A stretch of 7,604 bases of DNA. Origin: Clostridia bacterium. Lineage in GTDB: Bacteria; Bacillota; Clostridia; Oscillospirales; CAG-272. Of this stretch, positions 1-6,310 are shown in pieces (the stretch's first letter is position 1; each line of letters begins with the position of its first letter). The translations under genes were made by a program, and so were the position numbers. The DNA is taken from positions 1 through 7,604 of the forward strand of contig JAFVRI010000101.1 in NCBI GenBank assembly GCA_017504335.1, in the 5' to 3' direction. Under the pieces are notes generated by a model. It was not told where the DNA came from, made no database searches, and saw nothing but the letters and a program-made list of their open reading frames with translations.

Positions 1-2
1 AC

Positions 3-125
3 TTCAATAAGGTGACGCAAGAACAGTTAGACGCAGTTGTTTCTTTGATCAACAATCGCCCTCGTAAATGCCTTGGCTTTTTGTCTCCAAATGATTTTTT
101 GAAAAAAGTGTTGCACTTGGCTTGA
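3..125 (+). CDS. IS30-family transposase, C-terminal fragment (cut by window edge)
   Basis: The first in-frame codon is at base 3 and the frame runs 40 codons to a TGA at 123-125. The tail contains VTQEQLDAVVSLINNRPRK followed by CLGFLSPNDFL, which is the signature end of IS30-family DDE transposases: the 'NNRPRK.LG...P.E/D' block that follows the last catalytic acidic residue of the RNase H-like fold. Such enzymes move the element by cut-and-paste or circle intermediates between short terminal inverted repeats. Only the end is visible, so I cannot tell whether the upstream part is intact, frameshifted or a remnant. The gene points toward the rhamnosidase gene but a terminator-like palindrome lies between them. 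The family is clear; whether the element is active is unknown. Confidence 0.88.
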   Translation, partial: FNKVTQEQLDAVVSLINNRPRKCLGFLSPNDFLKKVLHLA

Positions 126-135
126 CAATCTGACG
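110..135. repeat. Possible right terminal inverted repeat of the IS30-like element
   Basis: In IS30-family elements the right inverted repeat usually overlaps or lies just after the transposase stop codon. The sequence GTGTTGCACTTGGCTTGACA around the stop resembles such ends (a TTGCACTT core followed by TTGACAAT). The matching left end lies outside the window, so the boundary is an inference and the outer edge could be shifted by several bases. Confidence 0.3.
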
Positions 136-204
136 AGGCTCATTCCTGCCCGACAGTACACCTAAAAGGTGTAACACACTATACCTTGCGGGGCAAGGCG
201 TGTG

Positions 205-236
205 AAAAAGGACAGAGAACGTTCTCTGTCCTTTTT
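205..236. terminator. Perfect 32-nt palindrome, probable bidirectional rho-independent terminator
   Basis: Bases 205-220 (AAAAAGGACAGAGAAC) are the exact reverse complement of 221-236. The transcript would fold into a GGACAGAGA/TCTCTGTCC stem with a small AACGTT-centred loop, flanked by an A run on one side and a T run on the other, so it reads as an intrinsic terminator in both directions. It would end transcription coming out of the IS30-like transposase before the rhamnosidase promoter. A role as a protein-binding palindrome is possible but less likely given the A/T tracts. Confidence 0.7.
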
Positions 237-239
237 GAT

Positions 240-287
240 GTAGGGGCGAACTGCGTTCGCCCGCGGGCGTTCACAGAACGCCCCTAC
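240..287. repeat. Twin-hairpin palindromic intergenic repeat (REP/MITE-like)
   Basis: The outer 9 bases GTAGGGGCG (240-248) pair with CGCCCCTAC (279-287). Inside are two separate 8-bp hairpins: GGGCGAAC-TGC-GTTCGCCC (244-262) and GGGCGTTC-ACA-GAACGCCC (265-283), spaced by 2 nt. It is far more GC-rich than its surroundings. From memory, sequences of this form occur many times between genes in gut Clostridia genomes; I cannot count copies here because only one is in the window. It encodes nothing credible. It may be a non-autonomous element mobilised by a REP-associated transposase, an mRNA-stabilising or terminating structure, or both. Confidence 0.7.
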
Positions 288-399
288 GAGTTTGATTTTC
301 TATCGGTAGGTAAAACCTGCTTTATGGAAGGCACCGCTTCCGTCCTCTTTTTTGCGGAATGGAGTCGTTCCAAAAAATAAAGAAGTTTTTGATAAAGTC

Positions 400-428
400 T
401 TGAAAATAAAGGCATTCTCCTGTATAAT
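400..428 (+). promoter_or_regulatory. Sigma-A type promoter of the rhamnosidase gene
   Basis: A -35 box TTGAAA (400-405) and a perfect -10 box TATAAT (423-428) are separated by exactly 17 nt. Transcription should start near 435, giving a leader of about 24 nt. The ribosome binding site GGGAGG (448-453) sits 5 nt before the ATG at 459. I see no operator palindrome or catabolite-repression box overlapping it, so how it is controlled is not shown. Confidence 0.85.
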
Positions 429-458
429 GAATGTATCAAGTTACCGTGGGAGGTTTTT

Positions 459-2618
459 ATGAGTGTTCATGAGGAAATAGGGAAGGCTCGATGGGTCGTC
501 TGTCGAGGAGAATATGGTGATCCTATAATTGAGAGACGGTTTGAGTGTCAGGATCCCTCCAATGGAAAAATTGCGATCACATCTCTTGGCTTTTTCGTTC
601 TTTATCTTAATGGAAAAAGGATCGAAAACGACTATTTTCTGCCTGCCAACAGTTTGTTCCATGACAGACCCGAAATGAAGCTGACCTTTCCCATTGCGGA
701 TCGGTTGACCGTTCGTTGCTATTATACGGTCTATGATCTGGCGCCCTATCTGCAGAGGGGTGAAAACCGCTTGGAGATCGCCCTGGGAAGCGGTTGGTAT
801 CGACAGACGATGCGGATTCCGGAGGGCAATATGAGCTTTGGCGAGGATCTCGGTGCTCGGTACGCATTGGAAGTGGATGGAACCGCAATCCACTCCGACG
901 GTAGCGAGCGCTTCCGCAACAGTCCCCGTGTGTATGACCAGCTCTACCGAGGTGAGGTATATGATGCGAGGATTAAAGAATTTGCTTACCGTTCCGTATC
1001 GGTGATCGATCTGCCCGATACGATCCTGACCGAGAACGATTCGGTTCCCGACCGTGTGGAACGGAGAGTCATTCCAACCGTCATTCGTTCCGATCGCATG
1101 GGTACGGTCTATGACGTGGGAGAAAATATCAGCGGATTTGCCCGTATCCGTGTTTGCGCCCCCAGGGGACATGAGATTCGGATCCGTTACGCTGAGAACG
1201 TAAACGACCGCAGATTGGATTTCGCAAGCGCGGGCAGAGATCGGCAGATGCAGGAGGATGTGTTTGTCTCGGACGGCACAGAGCAGATCTGGGAGCCTCT
1301 CTTTGTCTGGCACGGCTTTCGCTACTTTGAAATTCTCGGAAAGGCGGAAGCGGTGGATGTGGCGGTGGTTCACAGTGACGTGAAGAAAACGGCAGCATTT
1401 ACCTCATCCTCTTCCGAACTGAATTGGCTTTTTGAGACCTATCTGCGTACCCAGCTCAACAATATGCACGCAGGCGTTCCATCAGATTGCCCGCACCGTG
1501 AGCGTCTCGGATACACGGGAGACGGTCAGCTTTGCGCACCCGCAGGAATGATGTTGTTGGATACGAAGGATTTTTATCGCAAGTGGATGCGGGATATTTT
1601 TGATTCCCAAGACCCCGAAACGGGACACGTGAACTATACCGCTCCCTTTGCGGGTGGCGGAGGAGGCCCCGGAGGCTGGGGCGGAGCAGCCATTTACGTG
1701 CCCTATTATTTCTACCGCGCCTTTGGTGAAACCGCGCATCTGGCAGAATACTATGAGCGGATGAAGCGGTGGATCGGATATATGGTCGCTCATTCCGAGA
1801 ACGGACTCGTGATCAGCGGAGAAAAGGACGGATGGTGCCTCGGAGATTGGTGTACCTTGGAAAAGACCGTGATCCCAGAGCCATTTGTCAACACCTGCCT
1901 GTTGATTCAAACATTAACATATATTTCAAAAATTTCCAAACGATTGGGACACGAAGAGGATCTCTCCGAATGGGAGAAGATCTCCAAGAATGCCATCGAC
2001 GGAGTCTATGCCGCCTACTACGATCGGGAAAAGGGAAGTTTCTGCGAAGGAATCCAAGGTGCGGATGCCATAGCTCTTGCCGTGGGGATAGGAGACGATC
2101 GGACGTATGGGAATCTGTATAAAAAATATAAAGACCTCGGTCATTTTGATACGGGTATTTTTGGAACGCCCATGCTTATGGATCTTCTGTTTGCGAACGG
2201 AGACGAAGATCTTGCCTATGATCTGCTGACCTCTCACGACATGGGGTCCTTCGGCTATATGATGGATCACGGCGCGACGACACTTTGGGAGCAATGGGAC
2301 GGTATTTATTCTCATGACCATCCCATGTTTGGCGTTTGCACTCAGTATTTGATCTCTTCGATTTTGGGAATTACTCAAACCGAGGATTCGGTGGGATATG
2401 AGAAGCTCCTGATTTCTCCGAAGATCCCGAAGAAACTTTCCTTTGCCAAGGGATCCTTGCAGATCCCCTGCGGAACGGTGGGAATGAACTGGCAACAGAC
2501 AGAATCCGAGATCTCCTTCGAAATTGAGCTGCCCGAGGGACTTGCTTGCGATTTCGTATGGGGCAAGGAAAAGAGAACTCTGAAAAACGGCGTCAATCGC
2601 TTTACACTTGCAAAGTAA
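459..2618 (+). CDS. Cytoplasmic alpha-L-rhamnosidase, glycoside hydrolase family 78 type
   Basis: The enzyme should hydrolyse terminal alpha-L-rhamnose from oligosaccharides or glycosides by inversion. The 719-residue protein has N-terminal beta-sandwich domains (about 25-310; conserved blocks GFFVLYLNGKRI at 44-55, VYDVGENISGFARI at 217-230 and a WHGFRYFE block near 284-291), an (alpha/alpha)6 barrel (about 315-635) and a C-terminal beta domain (about 640-719). The motif SDCPHRERLGYTGD places D343, E348 and D355 at the spacing I recall for the catalytic acids of Bacillus RhaB (D567, E572, D579). E611 in GATTLWEQWDG matches the later acid (E841 there). There is no signal peptide, so it acts on imported substrate. 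It is shorter than many GH78 enzymes, and a glycine-rich loop lies at 399-409. It has its own promoter and terminator and converges on the operon that follows. Family assignment is firm; the substrate linkage is unknown. Confidence 0.92.
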   Translation: MSVHEEIGKARWVVCRGEYGDPIIERRFECQDPSNGKIAITSLGFFVLYLNGKRIENDYFLPANSLFHDRPEMKLTFPIADRLTVRCYYTVYDLAPYLQRGENRLEIALGSGWYRQTMRIPEGNMSFGEDLGARYALEVDGTAIHSDGSERFRNSPRVYDQLYRGEVYDARIKEFAYRSVSVIDLPDTILTENDSVPDRVERRVIPTVIRSDRMGTVYDVGENISGFARIRVCAPRGHEIRIRYAENVNDRRLDFASAGRDRQMQEDVFVSDGTEQIWEPLFVWHGFRYFEILGKAEAVDVAVVHSDVKKTAAFTSSSSELNWLFETYLRTQLNNMHAGVPSDCPHRERLGYTGDGQLCAPAGMMLLDTKDFYRKWMRDIFDSQDPETGHVNYTAPFAGGGGGPGGWGGAAIYVPYYFYRAFGETAHLAEYYERMKRWIGYMVAHSENGLVISGEKDGWCLGDWCTLEKTVIPEPFVNTCLLIQTLTYISKISKRLGHEEDLSEWEKISKNAIDGVYAAYYDREKGSFCEGIQGADAIALAVGIGDDRTYGNLYKKYKDLGHFDTGIFGTPMLMDLLFANGDEDLAYDLLTSHDMGSFGYMMDHGATTLWEQWDGIYSHDHPMFGVCTQYLISSILGITQTEDSVGYEKLLISPKIPKKLSFAKGSLQIPCGTVGMNWQQTESEISFEIELPEGLACDFVWGKEKRTLKNGVNRFTLAK

Positions 2619-2659
2619 AAAAATCAAGCCTTTCCCGCACGGGAAAGGCTTGATTTTTT
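2618..2659. terminator. Bidirectional rho-independent terminator shared by two convergent genes
   Basis: Arms 2618-2636 and 2641-2659 pair perfectly over 19 bp around a GCAC loop, with six A at one outer end and six T at the other, so the structure works on both strands. The left arm begins on the last base of the rhamnosidase TAA and the right arm covers two bases of the TTA that encodes the hydrolase stop on the minus strand. It is the only spacer between the two converging transcription units. Confidence 0.95.
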
Positions 2660-3605
2660 AGATTGTGTGGAAAAACTCCCGCATTTCCCGAAGGTAGGTT
2701 TCCTGATCCACGGGAAAGCAAAGTCCGTGACCGGCAGAGGGGGTAATGACCAACCGCTTCTGCGCCGAAGCGCATACCTCGTAATTTCGCTCGCTCATAT
2801 AGCAGGGAACAAAATCATCGGCATCACCGTGGAAGAACAGAACGGGAAGACGGCACCTTGCCATGGATTTTTCGGGAGAGGTTTTGTCGGGATTGAAGCG
2901 TCCGATCACAAGGGCGCTGAGCTTGGCAAAGGGATAGAGAAGCTTTGGCGGTAATCCCATATCTTCCTTCATGACCTTCTGAACGATCTCCTTGGTGGAG
3001 GTATAGCCGCAATCGGCAAGAATGCCGATGACCTGTTCGGGCAGATCCATGGATGCCGCCGTCAGCACGGTTGCCGCTCCCATGGAGATCCCCGTCAGAA
3101 TGATCTTGGAATCAGGGTTTATTTCCTTTGCGAAATAGTGCGCCCAAGCCACACAGTCACGGCTTTCCTTGGCACCGAAGGTGATGATCCGTCCCTCACT
3201 TCGTCCGCAGGCACGGTGATCGACCAGAAGCGCATTGTGCCCCAGCGTTCGGCAACGAATCACACCGCCGCTGAGATCGCGGATGGAATTGCCTCGATAA
3301 CCGTGAAAGAGGATTTCCGTGGGCGCATCCTTATAAAATTCATAATATGCCCCCTTTAGGGTAAGACCGTCGAAGGAGGTAATGGTCAGATCCTTGTAGG
3401 GAAGCTCCCGTACCTCTCGGATCCAATCGAGGATTTGCGTGCGGTAGGGATCATAAACCTTTCCGCCGGGAGCGGGACTTTGCGTTTTCTTCTTTTGCTT
3501 CCGTTTGGAAGAATAAAAGGTCATGAAAAAGCAAACTAAGGAAGTGGCAACGGTGATCAGAAGGGCGACCGAAACCACGATCAAAGGAATTTTCCAGTAT
3601 AACAA
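2658..3605 (-). CDS. Membrane-anchored alpha/beta hydrolase (esterase-like, YqkD/BEM46-type)
   Basis: A 315-residue serine hydrolase. Residues 6-30 form one membrane segment, followed by a basic stretch KRKQKKK (34-40). The catalytic fold spans about 70-315: oxyanion region HGYRG (101-105), nucleophile S174 in GISMG, probable acid D263 in HGDADDFVP and H293 in AGHG. It probably hydrolyses an ester, for example an acyl group on a sugar, but no substrate can be named. The basic stretch after the membrane segment predicts a cytosol-facing domain. The start is TTG at 3605-3603, supported by AGGAG (3618-3614) 8 nt upstream; that site overlaps the TAG stop of the preceding gene, 11 nt away, so translation is probably coupled. 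It is the last gene of the five-gene operon and ends in the shared terminator. Confidence 0.85.
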   Translation of the reverse strand: MLYWKIPLIVVSVALLITVATSLVCFFMTFYSSKRKQKKKTQSPAPGGKVYDPYRTQILDWIREVRELPYKDLTITSFDGLTLKGAYYEFYKDAPTEILFHGYRGNSIRDLSGGVIRCRTLGHNALLVDHRACGRSEGRIITFGAKESRDCVAWAHYFAKEINPDSKIILTGISMGAATVLTAASMDLPEQVIGILADCGYTSTKEIVQKVMKEDMGLPPKLLYPFAKLSALVIGRFNPDKTSPEKSMARCRLPVLFFHGDADDFVPCYMSERNYEVCASAQKRLVITPSAGHGLCFPVDQETYLREMREFFHTI

Positions 3606-3613
3606 AATTGTAT

Positions 3614-3618
3614 CTCCT
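3614..3618 (-). promoter_or_regulatory. Ribosome binding site fixing the TTG start of the alpha/beta hydrolase
   Basis: AGGAG on the minus strand lies 8 nt before the TTG codon. Two of its bases belong to the TAG stop codon of the upstream isomerase-like gene. No in-frame ATG with comparable spacing exists nearby, which supports the unusual TTG start and suggests re-initiation by ribosomes finishing the upstream gene. Confidence 0.75.
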
Positions 3619-4405
3619 ATTCGTTTCCGTCGGTCAGGGCGCGCAGGCGCTTTCCTGCCGCAGCGGCACGCTCCAAATAAGCTTCACGGGACATTTCCTC
3701 GTAGCAGGGCATCCGCTCGGCAATCTCCATCATCAGTGCGCCTTGGTAGCCCGACGCGCGGATATGCTCGGCAAATCGATTGAAATTCAGATTTCCGTCA
3801 AAGGGGATCATGTGGTCGTCCAAGCCCTGCAAGCCTCGGTTGTCGTGAATGTGGGTGCAGAGCAGGCGGTCACCGTAAAGGGTCATAAATTCCACGTTTT
3901 TTGTGAAGCAGTTTTCGTGACCGCAATCCCAACAGAAGCCTACGTGGTCTGCGTCTCGGAATTCCTCCATTGCCCATGCCACGTTGTAAAGCTTGCGGAG
4001 ATTTTCAAAGGCGAGCTTGACACCTTTTTTTGCGGCATAGTCCACCAAGGTGTGGTAGCGTCTCCGACCGATATCGGAGACCGAGGGAGGAGTATCCTTC
4101 GCGGACAGATGGATCACGTCAACGGGCACGCCTACCTCGGAACAGCGATCCACGCTTTCCAGAAGATCGGCAAGCATGATCTCTCCGTTTTCGTTGTCCA
4201 GCCACATATCGTTGATCAGGGTGAAAGGGGCGTGCAAAAAATCGTAGGAAAGGCCGTGACGGGCAAACAGATCGGCAATTCTTGCCTGCTCGGCGGGATC
4301 CTTTACCGAGGCAGTGAATGCCGCCTCAAAGCCAAGCTCTTTCATATACGACACATATGCATCGTCGGTGTATCTCAAAAATACATTCATTCCGATCTTT
4401 CTCAT
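3617..4405 (-). CDS. Sugar phosphate isomerase/epimerase-like TIM barrel (second tandem copy)
   Basis: The 262-residue protein belongs to the xylose isomerase-like TIM-barrel (AP endonuclease 2) superfamily, which includes metal-dependent sugar isomerases, epimerases and dehydratases. Likely divalent-metal ligands, one per barrel strand, are E134 (LAFEN), D160 (CWDCGHE), H187 (HIHDN) and E227 (MMEI), with H58 (LHAPF) and H163 near the active site. There is no signal peptide, so it is cytosolic. The ATG at 4405 overlaps the TGA of the upstream paralogue in an ATGA, and AGGAG lies 7 nt before it. It is about half identical to that upstream gene in the central region and conserves all predicted ligands, so both copies look catalytically competent. 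Substrate and reaction cannot be read from the sequence; possibilities include keto-sugar isomerisation, C3/C2 epimerisation or a lyase-type reaction on oxidised glycosides. Confidence 0.85.
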   Translation of the reverse strand: MRKIGMNVFLRYTDDAYVSYMKELGFEAAFTASVKDPAEQARIADLFARHGLSYDFLHAPFTLINDMWLDNENGEIMLADLLESVDRCSEVGVPVDVIHLSAKDTPPSVSDIGRRRYHTLVDYAAKKGVKLAFENLRKLYNVAWAMEEFRDADHVGFCWDCGHENCFTKNVEFMTLYGDRLLCTHIHDNRGLQGLDDHMIPFDGNLNFNRFAEHIRASGYQGALMMEIAERMPCYEEMSREAYLERAAAAGKRLRALTDGNE

Positions 4406-5196
4406 GCGTTCTCTCCTTCCACCATAGCACGCAGATGCTTCGCCGCTTCGGCTGCACGGGAGATATAGGTCTCAGTGTCCATGGCGCGGTATCTCGGACG
4501 GGTGCCGATCACCTCCAGCATGAGGGAGCCCTTGTAATCCGAGGCCTTGATCTGACTGGCGATCCGCTCAAAATTGATCGAGCCGTCAAAGGGAAGCCAA
4601 TGATCATCCGCATTGTATTCGCAGGAGTTGTCATGGATATGTAGGGCGATCAACCGATTTCCGAACAGAGGCATATACTGCCGACCGGGAGTGAAGCAAT
4701 GCTCATGACCGCAATCCCAACAGAAGCCCACCGTATCGGGAGAGAAAAATTCCATCGCCCAGGAGAGATTGGCAAGCCATCTCTGATTTTCAAAGGCGAT
4801 CTTTACGTTCTTTCGGTCTGCATAGTCCACAAGGCATGTAAAACGAGCTCTTCCGATGTCGGTGATAGATGGAGGATTCATGCCCGAGGATAGGTGAACC
4901 ACCACTGTGGGAACACCTGCGGCAGATGCACGGTCTATGCAATCGCAAAGCTCACGGAACATTTCATGTCCCTCTGTCTTGTCCATCCAGATATCATTGA
5001 TGTGACCGAAGGGAGCGTGGAGAGTTTCATAGAACACGCCATGTTTCGCCAGGAGCTCCGCAAGCTCCGCTTGTTGCTTGTCGGTGGCAAACATATCCGT
5101 AAAGGTAGCGGAAAATCCCTGATCCTTTATGAGTCGAATATACTCTTCATCGGTGAGATTGCCGATGGCGTGCATTGCAATTCCGATCGGTCTCAT
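4402..5196 (-). CDS. Sugar phosphate isomerase/epimerase-like TIM barrel (first tandem copy)
   Basis: The 264-residue paralogue of the next gene shares the LHAPF, GVP..V.HLS, DIG.., GFCWDCGHE and HIHDN blocks. Expected metal ligands are E136, D161, H188 and E228, with H60 and H164 nearby. Hand alignment from LHAPF to DIG gives 29 identities over 57 residues with no gaps, so this is a duplication followed by marked divergence. The largest differences are near the N-terminus (about 6-45) and in the loop after HIHDN, regions that often shape the substrate pocket in this superfamily. The ATG at 5196 overlaps the stop of the upstream WbsX-like gene (ATGA), with GAGG 7 nt before it. It may act on a related substrate, on a successive intermediate, or with its paralogue as a hetero-oligomer; these are inferences. 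Confidence 0.85.
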   Translation of the reverse strand: MRPIGIAMHAIGNLTDEEYIRLIKDQGFSATFTDMFATDKQQAELAELLAKHGVFYETLHAPFGHINDIWMDKTEGHEMFRELCDCIDRASAAGVPTVVVHLSSGMNPPSITDIGRARFTCLVDYADRKNVKIAFENQRWLANLSWAMEFFSPDTVGFCWDCGHEHCFTPGRQYMPLFGNRLIALHIHDNSCEYNADDHWLPFDGSINFERIASQIKASDYKGSLMLEVIGTRPRYRAMDTETYISRAAEAAKHLRAMVEGENA

Positions 5197-6308
5197 TGGT
5201 CATCCTCGAGAAAAACTTGTTTGACCGCGTCAAGATAGCCGTATCCGTAAAGATCATCAGGTAGAAGATAGCTACCCTCGGTCCATTCGTTCCAGCTGTT
5301 GACGGTCACCATGGAAACACCGGTGGCTTCGGCAAATTTCTTTGCTTCACGCAGTGCTTCGCGGAACGCATCGGGGGTATTGTCCCTGAGAATGTTCGGC
5401 TTGAAAAGTGTCAGATGTCGGGGATTGTTGTCCCAACCGATGGAGACGTGAGGGTAATAGGTTGCATCGAATTTCTCATGCAAACGGTTCCACTCCGCAA
5501 TGACGTCGGGGGTGGTCTCGCAGAAGGGACGGTCGACGTTGACCATATGGGCATACTGATAGTTGGTGATGGAGGAGAAGGGAAGCTCCGCAATCAGATC
5601 CTCCGATGCCTTTTCAGCATCGATTCCCGACAGGTTCTGGGTTCTTGCTCCCTGATGAATCACCTGGAAGTGAACCCCGGGCAATCCGTATTTCTTGGCT
5701 TCCTCGTCCAGCCAAAGCATGGCATCGCGTGTCGTCTCGACCGAGCCGAAGGAGTTGATGAAGTTGGCAAGATCGTAGATGGAAATCAGGGGCTTGCCGT
5801 CGATCTTGTAGTAGTTGGGAAGGGTAAAGTATTGATCCAACCAACGCTTTCCAATGACGTAGAAGTTGGCAAGATCGGTCTTTCCCTGCCAGATCACCGT
5901 GGCGCGGTAGTCCTCGGAGGCGTTGCGGCGATCCCACAGATAGTTGGCGTCGTGGTTTGCCCACATGAGGAAGAATTTCATTTTTTCGTTGTTTTTTGCT
6001 TTCAGGAATCCGTCGTTGAGGCACTGCTCCAAGAAGGGACGGCCGTCAAACCAATACCAATCGTAAATAAACGTATTGACACCGTGGGCGAGGGCTTCTT
6101 CAATCTGCATTTCCATGACGGAGGGATCCGCCTCGTCCTGATAGCCCCAAAGCGGCTTGCGGGGCCACTTGTGACCTTCAAACTTCGGAAGGGCTTTTTG
6201 AACCGTTTCCCATTCTCCGATCCCCTCGGGCCAAAACAGGCGGGTACGGGGCTCTTTTCCCGTATAGGCGGGCCAGATATAAGCGGCAACATCGATGTTT
6301 TGTTTCAT
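5193..6308 (-). CDS. WbsX-family / GH99-like TIM-barrel carbohydrate-active protein
   Basis: From the ATG at 6308 the protein has 371 residues and matches the WbsX family (PF14307), which is annotated as glycosyltransferase but is related to GH99 endo-alpha-mannosidase/mannanase folds. Visible hallmarks are an N-terminal AAYIWPAYTG strand (8-17), WGYQDEADP (54-62), GVNTFIYDWYWFDGRPFLE (76-94), YPHVSIGWDNNPR (285-297) and SWNEWTEGSYLLPD (338-351), with E341 and E344 as likely active-site acids. There is no signal peptide. The frame is open further, to an ATG at 6341, but AGGAG at 6320-6316 is 7 nt from the 6308 ATG and would lie inside a longer gene. It sits 2 nt after the DUF3737 gene and overlaps the next gene by 4 nt. 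With no surface-polysaccharide genes nearby, a hydrolytic role fits better than O-antigen synthesis, but this is unproven. Confidence 0.85.
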   Translation of the reverse strand: MKQNIDVAAYIWPAYTGKEPRTRLFWPEGIGEWETVQKALPKFEGHKWPRKPLWGYQDEADPSVMEMQIEEALAHGVNTFIYDWYWFDGRPFLEQCLNDGFLKAKNNEKMKFFLMWANHDANYLWDRRNASEDYRATVIWQGKTDLANFYVIGKRWLDQYFTLPNYYKIDGKPLISIYDLANFINSFGSVETTRDAMLWLDEEAKKYGLPGVHFQVIHQGARTQNLSGIDAEKASEDLIAELPFSSITNYQYAHMVNVDRPFCETTPDVIAEWNRLHEKFDATYYPHVSIGWDNNPRHLTLFKPNILRDNTPDAFREALREAKKFAEATGVSMVTVNSWNEWTEGSYLLPDDLYGYGYLDAVKQVFLEDDQ

Positions 6309-6310
6309 AG

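Larger units (their letters stand above)
126..458. other. Intergenic region with five successive hairpins, then the rhamnosidase promoter
   Basis: This stretch of about 330 nt holds no convincing gene. From left to right it carries a 7-bp stem-loop (157-173, arms TACACCT/AGGTGTA, loop AAA), a 6-bp stem-loop (184-198, CCTTGC/GCAAGG), the 32-nt palindrome at 205-236, the twin-hairpin repeat at 240-287, then about 110 nt without recognisable structure, and finally a promoter at 400-428. A 64-codon open frame across 186-380 runs straight through the palindromes and has no ribosome binding site, so it is not called as a gene. Confidence 0.7.

Noticed and set aside
186..380. 64-codon plus-strand open frame between the IS30-like gene and the rhamnosidase
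   Set aside because: It starts at TTG without a ribosome binding site, runs through the palindrome and the twin-hairpin repeat, and its translation is what such repeats give in that frame. It is best treated as spurious.
441..1373. 310-codon minus-strand open frame opposite the rhamnosidase
   Set aside because: The plus-strand frame matches GH78 throughout; the antisense translation matches no family I recognise and has no coherent domain pattern.
3608..4468. 286-codon plus-strand open frame opposite the isomerase-like gene
   Set aside because: It lies opposite a gene with conserved metal-ligand motifs and a proper ribosome binding site, and has no motif of its own.
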